35,406 nt of DNA from positions 1 to 35,406 of the forward strand of contig DASUYB010000096.1 of the NCBI GenBank assembly GCA_036377595.1, read 5' to 3'. The position numbers were made by a program, and so were the translations under genes. Source of the DNA: Longimicrobium sp. Its GTDB lineage: Bacteria; Gemmatimonadota; Gemmatimonadetes; Longimicrobiales; Longimicrobiaceae. The notes under the pieces are model-generated. The model was not told where the DNA came from. It saw only the letters and a list, made by a program, of their open reading frames with translations, and made no database searches. This document shows positions 9,478 through 16,038 of the stretch, one piece after another (the stretch's first letter is position 1; the number at the start of each line of letters is the position of its first letter).

Positions 9478-9512
9478 GAAGCCCGGCACGGTCGCGGACC
9501 GTGCCGGGCTTC
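9478..9512 (+). terminator. Terminator hairpin after precursor peptide 2
   Basis: A 16-bp stem (GAAGCCCGGCACGGTC and its complement) has a 3-base loop, followed by ATTGAA. It separates the first precursor pair from the second pair. Confidence 0.78.
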
Positions 9513-9580
9513 ATTGAACGGCGAAAGGAAACCGGGCCGCGCGGCCGATTCCCCAATTTTGTCACTTGCGGCGCCTACAG

Positions 9581-9609
9581 TTGCACAATTTCAGACGTAT
9601 TATCATAAT
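9581..9609 (+). promoter_or_regulatory. Candidate sigma70-type promoter for precursor peptides 3 and 4
   Basis: TTGCAC (9581-9586) and CATAAT (9604-9609) are separated by 17 bases, inside a conspicuously AT-rich stretch of an otherwise GC-rich region. The ATG of peptide 3 is 40 bases downstream. No experimental support exists here. Confidence 0.5.
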
Positions 9610-9648
9610 CTAAATGTTTCCCTCCCACATCCACGAAAGTTCATCCCC

Positions 9649-9870
9649 ATGAAGAAGCTGAAGCTGGAGTCGCTGGACGTCACCTCGTTCGAGACCGCCC
9701 CGGCCGCCGTGGCGCGCGGCACCGTCGACGCCAACAGCGGCATCCATCCGGGCGGCCCCGTCGTCCTCGAGACGTACGACATCGAAGCCTGCGGCGACAC
9801 CCGGTACTTCGACTGCACCTTCGGGTGCTCGGTGAACACCAACTGCCCGAACGGCTGCATCGAGCTGTAG
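9649..9870 (+). CDS. Pinensin-like RiPP precursor peptide 3
   Basis: This 73-residue peptide starts MKKLKLESLDVTSFET, the same leader type as peptides 1 and 2 but a different subgroup shared with peptide 4. The C-terminal core has five Cys and aromatic residues (CGDTRYFDCTFGCS, then NCPNGC). The CGDTxYFDCTxGCS block is conserved in peptide 4, whereas the remaining tail differs. It has its own likely promoter at 9581-9609, and peptide 4 follows after 32 bases, indicating a bicistronic transcript. Confidence 0.78.
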   Translation: MKKLKLESLDVTSFETAPAAVARGTVDANSGIHPGGPVVLETYDIEACGDTRYFDCTFGCSVNTNCPNGCIEL

Positions 9871-9902
9871 CCCGGCTTTCACCCGAATCCCGAAGCATCC
9901 CC

Positions 9903-10166
9903 ATGAAGAAGCTGAAGCTGGAGTCGCTGGAGGTCACCTCGTTCCACACCTCCCCGTCCCCGTCCAGGGAGCGCGGCACGGTCGCCGCCAACTCCGACAT
10001 CAAGCCGAGCGGCCCGGTCACGCTCCAGACGTACAACATCGATATCTGCGGCGACACGCAGTACTTCGACTGCACGCTCGGCTGCTCGTACCTCACGTAC
10101 TGCACAACCTGCATGCAGGTAAGCTTCAACTGCGCGGTCGAGACCGCGGACTGCCCGCTCGGGTAG
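9903..10166 (+). CDS. Pinensin-like RiPP precursor peptide 4
   Basis: This 87-residue paralogue of peptide 3 has leader MKKLKLESLEVTSFHT, the conserved CGDTQYFDCTLGCS block and a longer tail with more Cys (YCTTCMQ, FNCAVETADC; seven Cys in all). It lies 32 bases after peptide 3 and ends before a perfect 17-bp hairpin. Like the others it lacks a neighbouring modification enzyme. Confidence 0.76.
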   Translation: MKKLKLESLEVTSFHTSPSPSRERGTVAANSDIKPSGPVTLQTYNIDICGDTQYFDCTLGCSYLTYCTTCMQVSFNCAVETADCPLG

Positions 10167-10194
10167 CCGCGCGGCCATCCACCCGTCCCGGAAA

Positions 10195-10232
10195 CACGGC
10201 GGGCCGGACTCACGCGAGTCCGGCCCGCCGTG
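10195..10232 (+). terminator. Strong terminator hairpin ending the precursor array
   Basis: A perfect 17-bp stem (CACGGCGGGCCGGACTC and its complement) has a 4-base loop ACGC, placed 28 bases after the stop of peptide 4. Confidence 0.78.
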
Positions 10233-10318
10233 CGGTGAAGGGTGTAGACTTTGTCAGCTAATACTCATCGGTTGGTGTCTCCTCCGTTCAGGAATGGCCC
10301 TCCAACCTGCGGATCTCG

Positions 10319-10585
10319 ATGAGCAAGCTTGATAAGTTGATCGAGAAGCTGCTAAGTGGAACGTCGGATGCGAACTTCTCGTTCAGCGAGTTGCGGTACA
10401 TCCTCCTGCACCTCGGGTTCGATGAGCGAATCCACGGGAGCCATCACGTGTACAGAAACGCGGAACGTCCGTCCGTGCGGGCTGTCCTCCAGCCCGATGG
10501 AAAAAACGCGAAGCCGTACCAGGTCGCTCAGGTCCGCGACGCGGTGCTGGAGTTGAACTCAGGAGGGGCAGATGGATCGGTATGA
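10319..10585 (+). CDS. hicA: HicA-family mRNA interferase toxin
   Basis: This 88-residue protein has the double-stranded-RNA-binding-like HicA fold: a helix, the strand-loop FSELRYILLHLGFDE, then GSHHVYRNAE, where the first His of GSHH is the family's catalytic residue, followed by a basic tail with LQPDGKNAKPYQVAQV. HicA toxins cleave mRNA and are held inactive by HicB. The gene overlaps the downstream hicB by 14 bases, the usual toxin-first order. At 88 residues it is slightly longer than the most compact HicA proteins. Confidence 0.88.
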   Translation: MSKLDKLIEKLLSGTSDANFSFSELRYILLHLGFDERIHGSHHVYRNAERPSVRAVLQPDGKNAKPYQVAQVRDAVLELNSGGADGSV

Positions 10586-10784
10586 GGTGATCATCTACTG
10601 GAGCGCCGCGGATGACGCTTTCATCGCCGCGGTGCCCGAGCTGAAGGGGTGCATGGCGCATGGCGCGACCCGCGAAGCTGCGCTTGCGAACGCCCAGGGT
10701 GCGATCGCCGCGTGGATCGCTACCGCCAGGGAGTTCGGCGATCCAATTCCGGAGGCGAAGGGGCGGACGCTGCTCGTGGCATGA
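10572..10784 (+). CDS. hicB: HicB-family antitoxin (short form)
   Basis: This 70-residue protein has the HicB partial RNase H-like fold: YEVIIYWSAADDAFIAAVPELKGCMAHGAT, then a helix EAALANAQGAIAAWI. A strong ribosome-binding site (AGGAGGGG) lies a few bases before the ATG, inside the 3' end of hicA. The protein ends soon after the fold, so it lacks the C-terminal helix-turn-helix or ribbon-helix-helix domain through which longer HicB proteins repress their own promoter. Autoregulation is therefore not expected from HicB alone. Confidence 0.87.
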   Translation: MDRYEVIIYWSAADDAFIAAVPELKGCMAHGATREAALANAQGAIAAWIATAREFGDPIPEAKGRTLLVA

Positions 10785-10809
10785 GCAGTCGCAGCCTGGA
10801 AATGCTGTC

Positions 10810-10840
10810 AGGCGCCGCTCCCAGCCTGGGAGCGGCGCCT
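10810..10840. terminator. Bidirectional terminator between hicB and the beta-propeller gene
   Basis: A near-perfect inverted repeat (AGGCGCCGCTCCCAG and its complement) sits between convergent stops at 10784 (+) and 10848 (-), followed by CGCCGTTTC on the plus strand. Confidence 0.75.
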
Positions 10841-10847
10841 CGCCGTT

Positions 10848-11837
10848 TCAGCGGCGGAAGAAGGTGGAGATGGCCATCCCATCCGGTGCCGCGCCCGTCG
10901 GCAGCATGCGGGAGACGGCGTTGAAGTGGAGGTCGACGACGGCGACCTGGCCCGTCCGCATCACGGGGACGTAGGCGGTGCGGCCGTCGGCGGAGAAGAC
11001 GGCGCCGCCCGGGGTGCCGGCGACGGGGATGGTGGTTTCGCGCATCGTGGCGGTGTCGATCACGCGCACGAGGTCGAGCTCGGGGGCGGGAATGACCGCC
11101 CGCCGCCCGTCGGGCGAGACGGCGACGCGGTAGGCGTGGCCCGGTGTGGCGATGGCGGCCACGCGCGCGCCGGTGGCGGTGTCGAACACGTACGTGCTGT
11201 CCAGCCCCATGCTCGCGGCCCAGATGCGGCGGCCGTCGGGCGTGAGCGCGGCACCCTCGGTGCCCGGCCCCACCTGGATGGTGCGGGTCGGGCTTTTCGT
11301 CCGCACGTCCAGCTCTGTCAGCGTGCCGGAGCCGACGTTGGCGGTCCAGACCTTCCCACCGCCGGGCGCAATCGCCAGAATGTGCGTGCCCGCCTGGTTC
11401 GTCGGCAGCACCGCGCGCAGCTCACCGCCCGGGAAGGCGACGAGGAGGACGGCGCGGCTCGTCTCCGACGTCACCGCGAGCAGGGAATCGCCGGGGAGGA
11501 AGGCGATGCCGTGCGGCCGGGTGTGCGGCGCCAGGTCGAGGCTGCGGACGGCGGTCTGCGTGGAGACGTCGACGACGGTGAGCGCATGGCCGACCGCCTC
11601 GCGGTTTCCGTAGTTGGTGGCCACGGCCCAGCGCCCGTCGCGGGTGACGGCCACCTCGTGCGGCGCGGGCGCGGAGGGGACGACCGCCAGCGTCCGCCCG
11701 GTGGCGATCTCGACCAGGTGCACGGTGGCGTCGCCCTGGTTGGCGACGACCAGCACGTCGCCGGTGGGCGGCGCGGCGGGCGTGGTGTCGGGCATCGCGG
11801 ACAGGGTAGCGGCGAGGAGCGGGATCAGCGTCAGCAT
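10848..11837 (-). CDS. YncE-like / YVTN-family beta-propeller protein, exported
   Basis: This protein of 329 residues (from ATG 11837) has a hydrophobic N-terminal signal (MLTLIPLLAATLSA) followed by about seven propeller blades. Repeated units carry the 40-residue YVTN pattern: VVANQGDATVHLVEIATGR, ALTPDGRRIWAAS, AVSPDGRRAVIPA, FSADGRTAYVPV. Such proteins are usually periplasmic and their ligands are mostly unknown. A TTG 51 bases further upstream (11888) would add an Arg-rich extension; I preferred the ATG because it places the signal peptide at the very start. It converges on hicB across a strong hairpin. Confidence 0.84.
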   Translation of the reverse strand: MLTLIPLLAATLSAMPDTTPAAPPTGDVLVVANQGDATVHLVEIATGRTLAVVPSAPAPHEVAVTRDGRWAVATNYGNREAVGHALTVVDVSTQTAVRSLDLAPHTRPHGIAFLPGDSLLAVTSETSRAVLLVAFPGGELRAVLPTNQAGTHILAIAPGGGKVWTANVGSGTLTELDVRTKSPTRTIQVGPGTEGAALTPDGRRIWAASMGLDSTYVFDTATGARVAAIATPGHAYRVAVSPDGRRAVIPAPELDLVRVIDTATMRETTIPVAGTPGGAVFSADGRTAYVPVMRTGQVAVVDLHFNAVSRMLPTGAAPDGMAISTFFRR

Positions 11838-11964
11838 CGGCGGCGCGGTGAGGGTGGGGCGACGGGAGCGCGGGAAGTATCGGCGCAAGCGACTGGCTGC
11901 GCGATGGCGGTGGTGCGAAACACGCGATCGGTGGCGCGGGATGCCTCCTGCGCGCCGCCTGCCT

Positions 11965-12102
11965 TCCCCCCACCCCCGGCCCCTCCCCCACGAGGGGGGA
12001 GGGATGGGGGAGGGGAGACCTCAGCGCAGGTACGGCGACGGCTTGCCACGCTGAGTTCTCCCCCGCCCCTGCGTAGCGGGGGAGGGGGCTGGGGGGAGGG
12101 GG
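11965..12102. repeat. GC-rich dispersed hairpin repeat (CCCCTCCCCC / GGGGGAGGGG type)
   Basis: Two adjacent hairpins built from C-runs and G-runs (CCCCTCCCCCACGAGGGGGGAGGG and CTCCCCCGCCCCTGCGTAGCGGGGGAG) fill much of the gap between the divergent beta-propeller and hflX genes. The G-runs could also form quadruplexes. A related but different C/G-run element is at 14276-14334. The rest of the 11838-12364 gap shows no convincing gene; a weak AT-richer stretch at 12310-12335 may hold the hflX promoter. Confidence 0.65.
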
Positions 12103-12364
12103 CCTGCCCGCGGCCGCGCGGATGTTCGCTTTTACACCTGCGTGAGGGATGCGCGCCCGGAGGGCCGGGAACCCGCCGCGCGTGCACCTTTGCGGCGGAT
12201 CCGCGGAGATGCCGGGCGTGGCGGGGGCCCGGCGCGGTTGGCAACAGTCGTATCGTTGCCTACCGCGCGCGCAGCCCGGCCCGGAGCGCAGCGGAGGGAC
12301 ACGCCCAGAACCGCAGTTTTCTTCGTTTGATGACGAACCGGAGGCGGCTATCAGCACGCGTGAG

Positions 12365-13633
12365 ATGATCGAGCTGGAGGTCCCGCGCGAGCGCGCGATC
12401 CTCGTCGGCGCGCCCAACAAGGGCGAGCCCGCGCAGGTGACCGACGAGCACCTGGAGGAGCTGGAGCGCCTGGCCGACACCGCCGGCGTGGACGTCGTCG
12501 GCCAGCTGGTGCAGCGCGTGGACAAGCCGCACCCGCGCCTGTACATCGGCGAGGGGAAGGCCGAGGAGCTGAAGGCGCAGGCCGCGATGGAGGCCGCGTC
12601 GCTGGTGATCTTCGACGACGAGCTCTCGCCGGCGCAGGGGCGCAACCTGGAGCAGGAGGTGGGCACGCGGGTGATGGACCGCGCGGAGCTCATCCTCGAC
12701 ATCTTCGCCACGCGCGCGCGCAGCGCCGAGGCCCGCGCGCAGGTGGAGCTGGCGCAGCTGCAGTACCTCCGCCCGCGGCTGACGCGGATGTGGGCGCACC
12801 TGTCGCGCATCCGCGGCGGCCCGGGGATGCGCGGCCCCGGCGAGACGCAGCTGGAGACGGACCGCCGGCTGATCGACATCCGCATCGCGCGGCTGAAGGA
12901 CGAGCTGGAGCGCGTGGCCCGCCACCGCGCCACCCAGCGCAAGAGCCGCGCGGGTGAGCTGCGCGTCTCGCTCGTCGGCTACACCAACGCGGGGAAGTCG
13001 TCGATCCTGCGCGGCCTCTCGGGCGCCGACGTGTTCGTGGAGGACCGCCTCTTCGCCACGCTCGACCCCACCACGCGCGCCGTCGAGGTGGGCGAGGGGT
13101 ACGAGGTGCTGCTGACCGACACGGTGGGGTTCATCCGCAAGCTGCCGCACCACCTGGTCGCCAGCTTCCGCGCCACGCTGGAGGAGGCGGCCGAGGCGGA
13201 CCTGCTGCTGCACGTGGTCGACAGCTCGCACCCCGGCTGGGAGGAGCAGAAGGAGGTCGTCGACCAGGTGCTGGCGGAGCTGGGGATGCGCGAGCAGCCG
13301 CAGATCCTCGTCTTCAACAAGGTCGACCGCCTGACGCACGGCGAGGAGGAGGCGCTCCGCCAGCGCAACCACGGCCGCCGCGCGATCTTCGTCTCCACCG
13401 TGGAGAAGGACGGCCTCGAGCCGCTGAAGGAGCTGCTGCGGGCGGAGGCGCGGCAGCTCCGCCCCGACGTGCGGGTGACGCTGCAGAGCGCGCAGGGCGC
13501 CATCCTGGCCGAGATCTACCGCGAGGGCGAGGTGCTGGAGCGCCAGGACGAGGGCGCCGAGATCCACCTCCGCGCGCGCTTGCCGAGCGCCACGCTGGGC
13601 CGGCTGCGCAGCCGCGGCGTGCGGGTGGAGTGA
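12365..13633 (+). CDS. hflX: GTPase HflX
   Basis: This 422-residue ribosome-associated GTPase splits stalled or hibernating ribosomes in known homologues. The N-terminal domain has the Gly-rich GEGKAEELK loop and RGGPGMRGPGETQLETDRR. The G domain shows G1 GYTNAGKSS, G3 DTVGF and G4 NKVD. I used ATG 12365 (MIELEVPRERA). Its nearest Shine-Dalgarno-like GGAGG is about 20 bases away and better spaced for an in-frame ATC at 12350, so the start is not certain; the long upstream open frame is non-coding in character. The gene stands alone, followed by repeat DNA. Confidence 0.95.
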   Translation: MIELEVPRERAILVGAPNKGEPAQVTDEHLEELERLADTAGVDVVGQLVQRVDKPHPRLYIGEGKAEELKAQAAMEAASLVIFDDELSPAQGRNLEQEVGTRVMDRAELILDIFATRARSAEARAQVELAQLQYLRPRLTRMWAHLSRIRGGPGMRGPGETQLETDRRLIDIRIARLKDELERVARHRATQRKSRAGELRVSLVGYTNAGKSSILRGLSGADVFVEDRLFATLDPTTRAVEVGEGYEVLLTDTVGFIRKLPHHLVASFRATLEEAAEADLLLHVVDSSHPGWEEQKEVVDQVLAELGMREQPQILVFNKVDRLTHGEEEALRQRNHGRRAIFVSTVEKDGLEPLKELLRAEARQLRPDVRVTLQSAQGAILAEIYREGEVLERQDEGAEIHLRARLPSATLGRLRSRGVRVE

Positions 13634-13655
13634 GTGCGATCCCGGCCCTCGTGAC

Positions 13656-13713
13656 GGGCGGATGAATCCGCGGTTCCGCGGCAACAACGGCCCGAAGTCC
13701 GCCTTCGCGGACT
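13656..13713. repeat. Dispersed repeat (family 2, half element)
   Basis: GGGCGGATGAATCCGCGG is followed by CGCGGCAACAACGGCCCG and the hairpin AGTCCGCCTTCGCGGACT. This is the left half of the palindromic element seen complete at 19526-19671. Confidence 0.72.
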
Positions 13714-13764
13714 CCCGTGGTGGCATTTCCGCGGAAGGCGGAGATCTCCGGGGACATTGATTCG

Positions 13765-14223
13765 ATGAGCGTCTGGAGCGATCCCGCGGCATGGGCGCAC
13801 GCCCGCGGTGAGGAGGGATGCGGCGTTTGCGCGCGCGGGGTGCCGGACGACTCGCTGGCGGTGCTCGAGTCGTGCTGGGTGGGGATGCCCGAGGACGGGC
13901 CGATGCGCGGCTACTGCTTCCTGATGCTCAGGCGCCACGCCGTCGAGCTGCACGACCTGAGCGCCGCCGAGGCCGCCGCGTTCATCCGCGACGCGCAGGC
14001 GGTCTCGCGGGCCGTGCAGGCGGTGACGGGCGCGGTGAAGATGAACTACGAGATCCACGGCAACACCGTGCCGCACCTGCACATGCACGTCTTCCCCCGT
14101 TACCCCGGCGACCCCTTCGAGGGCGCGCCGATCAACCCGCGCATCATCACCGCGCCGGTGTACGCCCCCGGCGAGTACGCGGCGATGCGGGCGCGCCTCC
14201 GGGACGCGCTCGCGAGGGGCTGA
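13765..14223 (+). CDS. HIT-family nucleotide-binding hydrolase
   Basis: This 152-residue protein has the histidine-triad motif HLHMHVFPRY (about residues 110-119), with the catalytic and binding His residues in H-x-H-x-H arrangement, preceded by NYEIHGNTVP. The N-terminal CGVCARG has spaced Cys that could bind zinc, as in some HIT proteins. HIT hydrolases act on nucleoside phosphoramidates or dinucleoside polyphosphates; the substrate here is not predictable. The ATG at 13765 was chosen because upstream codons derive from repeat DNA. Confidence 0.9.
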   Translation: MSVWSDPAAWAHARGEEGCGVCARGVPDDSLAVLESCWVGMPEDGPMRGYCFLMLRRHAVELHDLSAAEAAAFIRDAQAVSRAVQAVTGAVKMNYEIHGNTVPHLHMHVFPRYPGDPFEGAPINPRIITAPVYAPGEYAAMRARLRDALARG

Positions 14224-14275
14224 GGGATGACCGTCTGGCTCACGATCGAAGTAGCCGCGAGCGAAGCGAGCCCAG

Positions 14276-14334
14276 GTCCCTCCCCCAGTCGGTTTTGGGG
14301 GAGGGACAGGCGCGAAGCGCCAGGGAGAGGGCCC
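14276..14334. repeat. Dispersed GC-rich double-hairpin repeat
   Basis: The stem GTCCCTCCCCCA/TGGGGGAGGGAC (12 bp, 8-base loop) is followed by a small hairpin GGCGCGAAGCGCC and the tail AGGGAGAGGGCCC. It lies between the HIT gene and the DUF2520 gene and could serve as terminator. The same style of C/G-run element occurs at 11965-12102. Confidence 0.65.
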
Positions 14335-14381
14335 GCGGCGCACGCTTCCGAATCATTCTCCTCACCCGATCCCATCGTCCC

Positions 14382-15287
14382 TTGACGGCATCCTCTTCCG
14401 ACGCATCCCCTGACACGCGCGACCGGCTCTGGATCGTCGGCGCGGGGCGGCTGGGGCTCGCGCTCGGGCTGCGGTTGCGGCGCGCGGGAGCCGTCTCCGC
14501 GCTGACGTATTCGGGGCGAAGGGAGACGGCGCCGGAGCATCCGCTCTTCCGCGAAGCGAATCCCATCGCCCACTACCAGCGCGGGCTCGATCCCATCCCT
14601 TCCGACGCGACGGGGATGGTGATCGCGGTGCCGGACGACGCGATCGAGCGGGTGGTGGGCGAGCTCGCCGATCTCCATCTCCCCCAGGCGCTTCCTATCC
14701 TGCACGCGAGCGGGAGCCTTTCGTTGGACGTTCTTGCTCCTCTCGCCGGCCGCGGGCACTCCGTGGCGGGGATGCACGCGCTGGCCGCCATCGCCGACCC
14801 CGTCGAGGGCGCGGACCGGCTGCGCGGCGCCACCTTCGGCGTGGAAGGAGACGGCGCCGCGCGGACCTTGGCGGAACGTCTCGTCGCCGCGTGCGGCGGG
14901 CACGTGCTGGCGATCCGGCCGGGGGGCAAGGCGCTGTACCACGCGGCGGCCGTCTTCGCCTCCAACTACGCGGTCGCGCTCCTCTCCGTGGCCGAGCGGC
15001 TGATGGCGGAAGCCGGTATCCCCGCGGAAGATGCGCAGCCGGCGCTGGCCGCGCTGGCCGCCGGCGCGGTGGAGAACGTGGCCGCTCGTGGCCCCGCCGG
15101 CGCGCTCACCGGGCCCGTGCTACGCGGCGACGTGGCAACCGTCGAGCGGCACCTGTCGCGGTTGTCCGGTGCCGGCCGCGACCTATATTGTCTGCTCGGC
15201 CTGGAAGCACTGAAGCTGGCGGAAGCGCGCGGAACCGACCCCGCGGCGCTCGCCCGGCTGCGCGGACTCCTGGGGGATACGCGGTGA
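14382..15287 (+). CDS. Rossmann-fold DUF2520 oxidoreductase-like protein
   Basis: This protein of about 301 residues has an N-terminal NAD(P)-binding signature WIVGAGRLGLALGLRL (GxGxxG) and a C-terminal helical domain (ALAAIADP, GGKALYHAAAVFASNYAVAL, GPVLRGDVATVERHL). This combination is the DUF2520/Rossmann-like family, related to ketopantoate reductase and F420-dependent NADP reductase. The biochemical role of the family is not established here. TTG 14382 is the likely start, since no ATG precedes the Rossmann motif closely; it is uncertain. The stop overlaps the pdxJ start (GTGA), so the two are co-translated. Confidence 0.82.
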   Translation: MTASSSDASPDTRDRLWIVGAGRLGLALGLRLRRAGAVSALTYSGRRETAPEHPLFREANPIAHYQRGLDPIPSDATGMVIAVPDDAIERVVGELADLHLPQALPILHASGSLSLDVLAPLAGRGHSVAGMHALAAIADPVEGADRLRGATFGVEGDGAARTLAERLVAACGGHVLAIRPGGKALYHAAAVFASNYAVALLSVAERLMAEAGIPAEDAQPALAALAAGAVENVAARGPAGALTGPVLRGDVATVERHLSRLSGAGRDLYCLLGLEALKLAEARGTDPAALARLRGLLGDTR

Positions 15288-16012
15288 GGCTCTACGTCAA
15301 CATCGACCACGTGGCCACGGTCCGGCAGGCGCGCGGCACCGACGAGCCGGACCCGGTGCGCGCGGCCGTGCTCTGCGAGCTGGGCGGCGCCGACGGCATC
15401 ACCGTGCACCTCCGCGAGGACCGCCGCCACATCCAGGACCGCGACGTGGAGCTGCTGATGCGGACGGCCCGCACCGTCGTCAACCTGGAGCTGGCCGCCG
15501 CGTCGGACGTGCTCGCGCTGGCGGAACGGTGGCGGCCCCACCAGGCCACGCTCGTTCCCGAGCGGCGCGAGGAGGTGACGACGGAGGGCGGGATCGAGCT
15601 GCACAGCGAGGCCGCGCGTCGCTGGGTGGGCGACGCCGTCCGCCGGCTGAAGGACGCGGGGATCCGCACCTCGCTCTTCATCGACCCCGACGCCGACGCC
15701 GTCCGCGCCTCCGCCGACCTGGGCGCGGAGGCCGTCGAGCTGCACACCGGCGAGTACGCCAATACCCGCGGTGCCGAGCGCCAGGCGCAGCTCGCCCGGC
15801 TGCGGCGCGCGGCCGCGCTGGGGCGCTCCGTCGGCGTCGCCGTGCACGCGGGGCACGGGCTGACCTACGAGAACGTGACGCCCGTCGCCGCCGTCGAGGA
15901 GATCGAGGAGCTCAACATCGGCCACTCGATCGTCTCGCGCTCCGTCTTCACGGGGATCGAGCGCGCCACCCGCGAGATGGCGGAGATCGTCCGCCGCGCC
16001 CGCGCCCGCTGA
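15284..16012 (+). CDS. pdxJ: Pyridoxine 5'-phosphate synthase
   Basis: This 242-residue TIM-barrel enzyme condenses 1-deoxy-D-xylulose 5-phosphate with 3-amino-2-oxopropyl phosphate in DXP-dependent vitamin B6 synthesis. Motifs are the N-terminal LYVNIDHVATVRQARG, GADGITVHLREDRRHIQD, VPERREEVTTEGG and, near the end, the phosphate-binding HAGHGLTYENV and ELNIGHSIVSR. The length equals the family norm. The GTG start overlaps the previous stop. The next gene starts 26 bases downstream, so the block DUF2520-pdxJ-HPt-like-flippase-ispE reads as one operon. Confidence 0.97.
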   Translation: MRLYVNIDHVATVRQARGTDEPDPVRAAVLCELGGADGITVHLREDRRHIQDRDVELLMRTARTVVNLELAAASDVLALAERWRPHQATLVPERREEVTTEGGIELHSEAARRWVGDAVRRLKDAGIRTSLFIDPDADAVRASADLGAEAVELHTGEYANTRGAERQAQLARLRRAAALGRSVGVAVHAGHGLTYENVTPVAAVEEIEELNIGHSIVSRSVFTGIERATREMAEIVRRARAR

Positions 16013-16038
16013 TCTCCATCCCCCGACCCGACCACCCG

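Noticed and set aside
8934-10166. Cys-rich peptides as metallothioneins
   Set aside because: The strongly conserved KLxLxxLxVxSFxT leaders in all four, with variable Cys/Ser/Thr-rich tails, match RiPP precursors better than metal-binding proteins.
12149-12364. Upstream extension of HflX by 72 residues
   Set aside because: The extension has no similarity to HflX and runs through intergenic DNA; known HflX proteins start near MIELEVPRERA.
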